Origin: Actinomycetota bacterium
Lineage (GTDB): Bacteria; Actinomycetota; Acidimicrobiia; Acidimicrobiales; BP-101
DNA length: 32,066 nt
NCBI GenBank assembly: GCA_030838265.1
Contig: JAUTXA010000063.1
Span: 1 to 32,066 of the forward strand
Direction of reading: 5' to 3'
Shown: piece after piece, positions 26,813-32,066 of the stretch
How the letters are laid out: the number at the start of each line of letters is the position of its first letter
How positions within the stretch are numbered: position 1 is the stretch's first letter
Program-made: the position numbers and the translations under genes
Notes under the pieces: generated by a model
What the model was told of the DNA's origin: nothing
The model's input: only the letters and a program-made list of their open reading frames with translations
Database searches by the model: none

Positions 26813-27524
26813 GCCCGGGCCCCTGGTGTTGATCGTCGACGACGAGCCGGCCATCCGCCGCGCCGTCGGCGTCGCCCTCGAGGCTCGCGGCTTTCGGTCT
26901 CTCGCGGTGGCGACGGGCCAGGAGGCCATCGACGCCATTGCCGTGCAGGTCCCCGACGCCGTCGTGCTCGATCTGGGCTTGCCTGACATCGACGGCGTCG
27001 AGGTGTGCCGCCAGGTGCGCCAGTGGACCGACGTGCCCATCGTCGTCCTCTCGGCCGAAGGGTCCGACGACCGCAAGGTGCTCGCCCTCGACGAGGGAGC
27101 GGACGACTACGTCACCAAGCCCTTCTCGATGCCGGAGCTGCTGGCTCGCATCCGGGTGGCCTTGCGCCATCAACCCTCGCGTGGTCAGGCCGAGGCCCGC
27201 GCCGTGCACGAAGTCGGCGACCTCAGCATCGACGTGGCCCATCACCGGGTCAAGGTCGGCGGACGTCCCGTCGACCTCACGCCGAAGGAGTTCGCCTTCC
27301 TCTCGCTGCTGGCTCAGCACCAGGGACGGGTGCTGACCCACCGCTTCATCCTGCAGGAGGTGTGGGGGCCCGAGTACGGGAGCGAGACCCAGTACCTGCG
27401 GGTCTACGCCAGCCAGCTGCGCAAGAAGCTGGCCGACGACCCCGCCCGTCCCCGGCTCGTCACCGAACCGGGCGTGGGCTACCGCTTGGTCGACTCGTCG
27501 GTCGAGGCCGACCCCAAGTGGTAG
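26805..27524 (+). CDS. kdpE: KdpE-like response regulator (OmpR/PhoB family)
   Basis: A 239-residue regulator. The receiver domain has D12-D13, phosphoacceptor D56 in VVLDLGLPD, Ser in VVLSAEG and Lys in YVTKPFS. The winged-helix output domain (about 135-230) shows VDLTPKEFAFLSLL, HRFILQEVWG, LRVYASQLRKKL and GVGYRL. The ATG overlaps the kinase stop region by 8 bases, a normal pair. KdpE-type wording rests on the KdpD-like partner and the potassium genes around it. Its last 46 bases overlap, in antisense, the end of the second kimA gene. Candidate targets are the 11-bp direct repeats before the first kimA gene. Confidence 0.88.
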   Translation: MTEPGPLVLIVDDEPAIRRAVGVALEARGFRSLAVATGQEAIDAIAVQVPDAVVLDLGLPDIDGVEVCRQVRQWTDVPIVVLSAEGSDDRKVLALDEGADDYVTKPFSMPELLARIRVALRHQPSRGQAEARAVHEVGDLSIDVAHHRVKVGGRPVDLTPKEFAFLSLLAQHQGRVLTHRFILQEVWGPEYGSETQYLRVYASQLRKKLADDPARPRLVTEPGVGYRLVDSSVEADPKW

Positions 27525-29365
27525 GGCACTGACGTCACCACCGTGTTCTCGCGGGTGAGAAGGGCGGCCTTCAGGGCGAGGGCGCTCTGGTTGTGGAGCA
27601 GGTTGCGGAAGTCGTAGAGCTTGCCCATCACGAACTCGGGGATGACGACGGTCGTGATGCTGTTGGGCCAGCGCTCGGCCAGGTCGTCGAGGTGGTCCAT
27701 CACCGGCTCGACCAGGTCGCGGTAGGGCGAGTGCACGAACTCGAGGGGGGTGTCGAAGCCGAACTCCTCCCACTGGTTCTGCATGGCGTCCCGGTCCTCG
27801 TCCTCGTGGGTCACGTAGACGGCCAGAAGATGGTTGGGGTGCAGCGAGCGCGAGTAGGCCAGCGCCTTCACCACGCCCTTGTGTATCCGCCCCACCAGCA
27901 CCACGACTGTGTGGTTGATGGCCTCGGGCCGCACTTCGTCGGGCTTGATGGCCAGCGCCAACGTGACCTTGTCGTAGTGCCGCCGGATCCCCAGGAACAT
28001 GACGATGATCCCGGGGACGACCACCAGGGGCACCCAGGCCCCACTGGCGAACTTGGTTATGGCCACGATGAGCAGCACCAGGAAGGTGACGCCGGAGCCG
28101 GTGGCCGAGACGACCATCCCGATGCGCCAGCCCGGTGGCTTGTGGGCCTGCTGGTAGCGGACCATCCCGAACTGGCTGAGGGTGAACGAGGTGAACACCC
28201 CGACGGCGTAGAGCGGGATGAGCTTGTTGGTGATGCCGCCGAAGGCCACGATCAGGGCCGAGGCGGCCAGGGCCAGGAAGATGATGCCGTTGGAGAAGCC
28301 CAGCCGGTCACCGCGGTTGGCGAACTGCCGGGGCAGGTAGCCGTCGCGGGCGATGATCGACGACAGTCGGGGAAAGTCGGCGTAGGCCGTGTTGGCGGCC
28401 AGGGTGAGGATGCCCGCGGTGGCGACCTGGAGGATGAAGTAGAGCGGCCCTTCGCCGTAGACGGTGCGCGCCATCTGCGACAGGACCGTCTCGTCGTGGC
28501 TCGGGAAGGGGTGCAGTCGGCTGGCCAGCAGTGCGGTGCCGAAGAACAGCGTCCCGAGGATGATCGCCATCCACATCAAGGTCGTGGCCGCGTTCTTCGA
28601 GGCCGGCTTGCGGAAGGCGGGCACGCCGTCGGCGATGGCCTCGATGCCGGTCAGGGCGACGGCGCCCGACGAGAAGCCCTTGAGGATGAGGAACAGGCCG
28701 AGCGACCCGCCCGCGGCGCGGGCCCCTTCGAAGTGCGTGGGGTCGAAGGCCACCGGGCTGATGTGGCCGAAGTACACACGGTAGAGCCCGTACAGGACGA
28801 GCCCACCGATGCTCAGCATGTAGAGGTAGGTCGGGAAGGCGAAGATGGTGCCCGACTCCTTCAGCCCTCGTAGGTTGCCGAGGGTGATCAACCCGATGAG
28901 CACCAGCCCGAGCACCACCCGCTGGTGCTCGACACCCCGGAAGGCGGGGATGGAGATGATGGCGGCCACCCCGGCCGAGATCGAGACGGCCACGGTGAGG
29001 ATGTAGTCGACGAGGATCGAGGCCCCCGCCACCAGCGAGGGGACCTTGCCGAGGTTCTCCCGGCTCACCACATAGGAGCCACCGCCCCCCGGGTAAGCGA
29101 AGATCGTCCGCCGGTACGAGGTCACCACGATGATCAAGAGGATCGCCACGGCCGCCGCGATGGGGACCAGCTTCGAGAGCCCGAGAGCCAGGCTCGACGC
29201 CCCGACGGCCGTCACGAAGAGGATCTCCTCGGTGGCGTAGGCGGTGGACGAGATGGCGTCCGACGAGAACACCGCCAGGGCGACGACCTTGGGGATGCGC
29301 TGGTGCTCCTGCTGGTCGGTCGCCAGGGGCCGGCCCACGAGGACGCGCTTCAGGAAGGTCCACAC
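27479..29365 (-). CDS. kimA: KimA/YdaO-type potassium-proton symporter, copy 2
   Basis: A 628-residue paralogue of the permease at 13278-15152, similar along its whole length: KRVLVGRPLATDQQEHQRI at the start, FAYPGGGGSYVVSRENLG, LKGFSSGAVALTGIEAI and LAANTAYADFPRL in the spans, and the C-terminal Usp-like domain from VVVLVGRIHKGVV to TSVPYHL. A short Ser/Thr-rich tail follows. Start GTG at 29365. It is divergent from the two TrkA-like genes, as is Rv2690c from ceoB-ceoC in Mycobacterium tuberculosis, which suggests that these RCK proteins serve this permease. Its 3' end overlaps the response-regulator gene by 46 bases. Confidence 0.88.
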   Translation of the reverse strand: MWTFLKRVLVGRPLATDQQEHQRIPKVVALAVFSSDAISSTAYATEEILFVTAVGASSLALGLSKLVPIAAAVAILLIIVVTSYRRTIFAYPGGGGSYVVSRENLGKVPSLVAGASILVDYILTVAVSISAGVAAIISIPAFRGVEHQRVVLGLVLIGLITLGNLRGLKESGTIFAFPTYLYMLSIGGLVLYGLYRVYFGHISPVAFDPTHFEGARAAGGSLGLFLILKGFSSGAVALTGIEAIADGVPAFRKPASKNAATTLMWMAIILGTLFFGTALLASRLHPFPSHDETVLSQMARTVYGEGPLYFILQVATAGILTLAANTAYADFPRLSSIIARDGYLPRQFANRGDRLGFSNGIIFLALAASALIVAFGGITNKLIPLYAVGVFTSFTLSQFGMVRYQQAHKPPGWRIGMVVSATGSGVTFLVLLIVAITKFASGAWVPLVVVPGIIVMFLGIRRHYDKVTLALAIKPDEVRPEAINHTVVVLVGRIHKGVVKALAYSRSLHPNHLLAVYVTHEDEDRDAMQNQWEEFGFDTPLEFVHSPYRDLVEPVMDHLDDLAERWPNSITTVVIPEFVMGKLYDFRNLLHNQSALALKAALLTRENTVVTSVPYHLGSASTDESTKR

Positions 29366-29368
29366 GGG

Positions 29369-29389
29369 CCGTGACGATAGGCGTCACGG
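29369..29389 (-). promoter_or_regulatory. inverted repeat overlapping a candidate -10 element of kimA copy 2
   Basis: CCGTGACG (29369-29376) and CGTCACGG (29382-29389) are exact reverse complements separated by five bases. On the minus strand the loop and adjacent arm read TATCGT (29379-29374), a TAnnnT-type -10 placed so that transcription would start within a few bases of the GTG at 29365. A dimeric regulator bound here would cover the promoter. No good -35 was seen and the regulator is unknown. Confidence 0.4.
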
Positions 29390-29456
29390 GTGAGGCGCAG
29401 GGAACCGTCGCCCCCTGAGTTGTGTCGAGGCGAGGCACGTAGTTGGATCGCGCCTC

Positions 29457-30119
29457 ATGCATGTGATCGTGGTGGGGTGTGGACGGGTGGGCTCCGAGCT
29501 CGCCATCCGCCTCGACCAGAGCGGACACTCGGTGGCCGTCATCGATAAGACCCGAACCGCCTTCCGGCGGCTGCCCGACCGGTGGAGCGGCCGGGCGGTC
29601 CTCGGCTACGGCTACGACCGAGACCACCTCGAGCAGGCCGGCATCGCCGAAGCCCAAGCCGTGGCCGCCGTCACCAGCGGCGACAACTCGAACATCCTGA
29701 CGGCCCGCATCGCCCGGGAGAACTACGAGATCCCCAACGTGGTGGCCCGCATCTACGACCCCCGGCGGGCGGTGATCTACCAGCGTCTCGGCATCCCCAC
29801 CGTGGCCACCGTGACGTGGACGACCGACCAGGTGATGCGGCGACTCTTCCCCGACACGACGACCCGCGACTGGACCGACCCCTCGGGCACCGTCAGCCTC
29901 ATCGAACGGGCCCTCCCCGAGCCCTGGGCGGGACACAAGCTGGCCGGCCTCAGCCAGGGGGAGCGCTTCCGCTTGGTGACGCTGACCCGCAACGGCAGCG
30001 CCCGCCTCCCCGCCCCCGGCCTGGTGGGCCAAGAGGGAGACGTGCTGCACCTCATCGCCGAGCACGACGCCTTCGACGAGCTCGAGCAGCGCCTGAACGA
30101 AGGGCCGGAGGACCACTGA
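29457..30119 (+). CDS. trkA: TrkA-like RCK protein (CeoB type)
   Basis: A 220-residue potassium-channel/transport regulatory protein: a Rossmann RCK-N domain with GCGRVG (8-13) and an acidic residue after strand 2 (VIDK), followed by an RCK-C domain from about residue 140 (LAGLSQGERFRLVTLTR...LHLIAE). Such proteins bind NAD(H) or nucleotides and gate K+ uptake units. It is one half of the size of E. coli TrkA; the next gene supplies the second half, overlapping by one base (TGATG). There is no TrkH/KtrB-type pore gene here; the divergent permease of the KimA type is the likely partner. Confidence 0.92.
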   Translation: MHVIVVGCGRVGSELAIRLDQSGHSVAVIDKTRTAFRRLPDRWSGRAVLGYGYDRDHLEQAGIAEAQAVAAVTSGDNSNILTARIARENYEIPNVVARIYDPRRAVIYQRLGIPTVATVTWTTDQVMRRLFPDTTTRDWTDPSGTVSLIERALPEPWAGHKLAGLSQGERFRLVTLTRNGSARLPAPGLVGQEGDVLHLIAEHDAFDELEQRLNEGPEDH

Positions 30120-30781
30120 TGAAGGTCGCCATCGCCGGTGCCGGCAACGTGGGCGCCTACATCGCCCAGGATCTGGTCACCGCCGGGCACGACGTTCTGG
30201 TGATCGAGGAGAGCGCCGACCTGGTCGCCCGCCTGCGGCCCACCCTCGACGTGAACTGGTTCACGGGCGATGCCTGCGAGGTCACCACCCTTCAGCAGGC
30301 CGGGCTGGCCGACGCCGACGTGGTGGTGGCGGCCACGGGTGAGGATCAGGTGAACCTGGTGGTGTCGCTGCTGGCCAAGCAGGAGTTCGCCGTGCCCCGC
30401 GTGGTGGCCCGGGTCAACCACCCCAAGAACCACTGGCTCTTCAACGAGACTTGGGGCGTCGACGTCTCGGTCTCGACGCCTCACCTCCTGACGGCCCTGG
30501 TCGAGGAGGCCGTGTCGGTCGGCTCGCTCGTGCGCCTGCTTCCGTTCGAGGGCGGTGAGGCCACCCTCATCGAGGTGACGCTGGCCGACGACTCGCCCGC
30601 CGCCGACCGCTCGATCGCCGACCTCGACGTGCCCCGCGACGCCACGATCGTGGCTGTGGTGCGCAGCGGCCACGTGGTCGTGCCCCGCGGCGACACGGTT
30701 GTCCAGGCCGGTGACGAGGTGCTCGCCCTGGTGACCCCGGACTCCGAGGACCGAGTGAAGGCGATCCTCGTCGGCGGCTGA
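30119..30781 (+). CDS. trkA: TrkA-like RCK protein (CeoC type)
   Basis: A 220-residue paralogue of the previous gene: GAGNVG at 7-12, acidic residue in VIEES after strand 2, the FTGDACEVTTLQQAGL segment and ARVNHPKN in RCK-N, then an RCK-C domain from about 138 ending GDEVLALVTP. The acidic residue after strand 2 favours NAD(H) over NADP(H). It is coupled to the first RCK gene by a TGATG junction, so equal amounts are expected, consistent with a hetero-oligomeric ring. It is convergent with the OB-fold gene (21-base gap, no strong terminator). Confidence 0.92.
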   Translation: MKVAIAGAGNVGAYIAQDLVTAGHDVLVIEESADLVARLRPTLDVNWFTGDACEVTTLQQAGLADADVVVAATGEDQVNLVVSLLAKQEFAVPRVVARVNHPKNHWLFNETWGVDVSVSTPHLLTALVEEAVSVGSLVRLLPFEGGEATLIEVTLADDSPAADRSIADLDVPRDATIVAVVRSGHVVVPRGDTVVQAGDEVLALVTPDSEDRVKAILVGG

Positions 30782-30802
30782 CCGCCACGCCGGCCTCCCG
30801 GG

Positions 30803-31165
30803 CTAGAGCAGCTCGTAGATCGGGTTGTACATCATCATTCGCCCGCCGGGCCCGGTCGGCGAGCACCGCCCCTGGACCAGGAGCCGCTGTCCGGGCTTCA
30901 CGCCCGCGATGCGGCGACGTCCTGTCCACATGGCGACGAGCGTCCCGGTGCCGTCGCTGATGCTGGCCTCGAGCCACCGCGTCTTGTCCTTGCGGGGGAC
31001 GATGCGGAGCGACGTGATCTCACCCACCGCGATCACGGGCTCGCGGGGGTTGATCTCGGCGATCGGGGTGGCCTGAGGGAAGCGACTGCAGAACTCCTTC
31101 AGGTCCTCGGTGTCGAGCTCGTCGACCGACGCCGTCAGCCGGTGGAACATCTTCTTCAAAGCCAC
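30803..31165 (-). CDS. OB-fold nucleic-acid-binding-like protein
   Basis: A 120-residue protein whose central part (about 42-118) has the strand pattern of an OB fold related to the RecG wedge/tRNA anticodon type: VIAVGEITSLRI, WLEASISDGTGTLVAMW, then GQRLLVQGRCS and a final strand ending NPIYELL. The N-terminus (KKMFHRLTASVDELD) is helical and is a family hallmark. The mycobacterial homologue sits near ceoB-ceoC (Rv2694c), matching the position here. Start is GTG at 31165. Its ligand and role are not known. Confidence 0.85.
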   Translation of the reverse strand: MALKKMFHRLTASVDELDTEDLKEFCSRFPQATPIAEINPREPVIAVGEITSLRIVPRKDKTRWLEASISDGTGTLVAMWTGRRRIAGVKPGQRLLVQGRCSPTGPGGRMMMYNPIYELL

Positions 31166-31170
31166 CGTGG

Positions 31171-31635
31171 CTAGATCTCCTCGGTGGCCGGCCCGCAGAA
31201 GATCGACAGGGTCACGGTGGTGCCCGACGTCGACGGGTCGAAGTGGACCTCGTCGACCAGTGTCCGGATGAGCGGGATGCCCAGGCCCCGCTCGAAGTTC
31301 AGCCTGGTGGGATCGGTGACGGGAGGGTGCTCGGGCAGGGCTTCAGGATCGAACCCCGGCCCGGAGTCGGCAATGACGATCTCGAGGCGGTCGTCGCCCT
31401 CGATGCATTGCACCACTACCCGTTCGTCGGCCGATGCCGGCGACCGATGGGCTTCGATGGCGTTGGTGCACGCCTCGGAGACGGCCAGCTTCAGGTCATC
31501 GATGCGATCGTCGGAGAGGGCCCGGCGCGAGGTCGCCATCGACGACACCAGCAGGCGGACCAGGGCGACGTACTCGGCACGCGGCGGGATCTGGATCTCG
31601 ATCCCCTCGACCTCGGTGCTGAGTCCGGCCGGCAT
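31171..31635 (-). CDS. rsbW: RsbW-like anti-sigma factor / serine kinase (GHKL ATPase)
   Basis: A 154-residue single-domain HATPase of the RsbW/SpoIIAB type. It shows the N-box LKLAVSEACTNAIEAH, the G1 motif ADSGPGFDP and the G2-like RGLGIPLIRTLVD. Such proteins bind a sigma factor and phosphorylate a STAS partner, which is encoded 10 bases upstream. No sigma factor of the SigB/SigF type is next to it, so its target lies elsewhere. ATG at 31635 was chosen; an in-frame ATG at 31686 would overlap the STAS gene by 41 bases, and neither has a clear ribosome site. The OB-fold gene follows after 5 bases. Confidence 0.88.
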   Translation of the reverse strand: MPAGLSTEVEGIEIQIPPRAEYVALVRLLVSSMATSRRALSDDRIDDLKLAVSEACTNAIEAHRSPASADERVVVQCIEGDDRLEIVIADSGPGFDPEALPEHPPVTDPTRLNFERGLGIPLIRTLVDEVHFDPSTSGTTVTLSIFCGPATEEI

Positions 31636-31645
31636 GGGGGAGCGC

Positions 31646-31990
31646 TTAGCCCTTGCCTCCGCTGACGGCGTCGTCAACGGAATCATGGATGGCGAACACC
31701 TTGGTCAGGCCGGTGATCTCGAAGACCTTGAGGATGCGCTGCTGGGTGCAGACCAGGGTGAGGTCGCCGTCGTGGCTGCGGAGGCGCTTCAGTCCGCCGA
31801 CCAACACGCCGAGGCCGGTCGAGTCGAGGAAGTCGACACCCTCGAGATCGACCACGATCTGGTGCTTGCCCTGGCTGACGAGCTCGACCAGGCGCTCCCG
31901 AAGGCGGGGGGCGGTGTAGACGTCGACTTCGCCGCGGACAGCCAGTACGGCGTAGCCATTGACTTCGGTTACGTCGAGACCGAGCTCCAT
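31646..31990 (-). CDS. rsbV: STAS-domain anti-sigma factor antagonist (RsbV/BldG type)
   Basis: A 114-residue single STAS domain. Motifs are [18 protein letters not shown] and [19 protein letters not shown], with the phosphorylatable serine S57 in DSTGLG. In its unphosphorylated form such a protein binds the RsbW-type kinase and frees a sigma factor. AAGGAAGGA at 32009-32001 is the likely ribosome site, about 10 bases before ATG 31990. The remaining 76 bases to the window edge contain no other gene that I can see. Together with the kinase gene it makes a partner-switching pair. Confidence 0.94.
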   Translation of the reverse strand: MELGLDVTEVNGYAVLAVRGEVDVYTAPRLRERLVELVSQGKHQIVVDLEGVDFLDSTGLGVLVGGLKRLRSHDGDLTLVCTQQRILKVFEITGLTKVFAIHDSVDDAVSGGKG

Positions 31991-32066
31991 GGGGTGGAAA
32001 TCCTTCCTTCGCGATGGGTCGTGCGGATGGTCAACCTACTCTCCCCACATCACACCCGGCACATGC

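Noticed and set aside
28308-30116. A 602-codon minus-strand frame spanning the first RCK gene and kimA copy 2
   Set aside because: It is out of frame with both real genes; the Arg/Pro-rich product is typical of a shadow frame.
29582-30781. A 399-codon frame fusing an extra region to the second RCK gene
   Set aside because: The first 179 codons are the wrong frame of the first RCK gene; homology begins exactly at ATG 30119.
30770-30790. Small hairpin GGCGG-CTGA-CCGCC around the second RCK gene's stop
   Set aside because: A stem of only five pairs is expected by chance in such GC-rich DNA.

Overview
The window is GC-rich and densely coded, with almost no intergenic space and many GTG starts. 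Many genes start inside the stop codon of the gene before (GTGA, ATGA or TGATG junctions). Gene content and order point to an actinomycete. The blocks ftsH-folE, folP-folB-folK, tilS-hpt next to a zincin-like DUF2342 protein, topA with holB, and a KimA-like permease divergent from paired TrkA genes next to an OB-fold gene, all have counterparts in Mycobacterium. An early-branching class such as Acidimicrobiia is my best guess; this is inference from layout, not a database match.

Layout. 1-1726 (-): end of a folate operon (folP, a phosphatase-fold protein, folB, start of folK). 1791-4337 (+): aminopeptidase N, which separates this from folE. 4341-10259 (-): a run with a 45-residue membrane protein, the zincin-like protein, an orphan response regulator, tilS, hpt, ftsH and folE. 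10279-11357 (-): a SigR-type ECF sigma factor, its zinc anti-sigma factor and a small Cys/His protein. 11413-12443 (-): AzlCD amino-acid exporter. 12483-15592 (+): a small membrane protein, a GyrI-like ligand-binding protein, a KimA-type potassium permease and a free copy of that permease's cytosolic domain. 15624-15831: tRNA-Thr(CGT) and a perfect 21-bp hairpin. 15832-21636 (-): topA, an MFS transporter, tmk and holB. 21698-22315 (+): DedA protein, then a strong terminator shared with the convergent gene. 22408-25571 (-): a DtxR-family regulator coupled to a membrane H+-pyrophosphatase. 25655-27524 (+): KdpD/KdpE-like two-component system. 27479-29365 (-): a second KimA. 29457-30781 (+): two TrkA-like RCK proteins. 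30803-31990 (-): OB-fold protein, RsbW-like kinase and STAS anti-sigma antagonist.

The right half reads as an ion and membrane-energy neighbourhood: two KimA-type K+ permeases, an additional free KimA cytosolic domain, two RCK gating-type proteins, a KdpDE-like sensor pair and a proton-pumping pyrophosphatase under a metal-regulator-like gene. The left half is mostly housekeeping (folate, purine salvage, tRNA lysidine, proteolysis, replication). No CRISPR array, insertion sequence, prophage gene or rRNA was seen, and no gene-free stretch exceeds 300 bases; the longest, 15593-15831, holds the tRNA and the hairpin.
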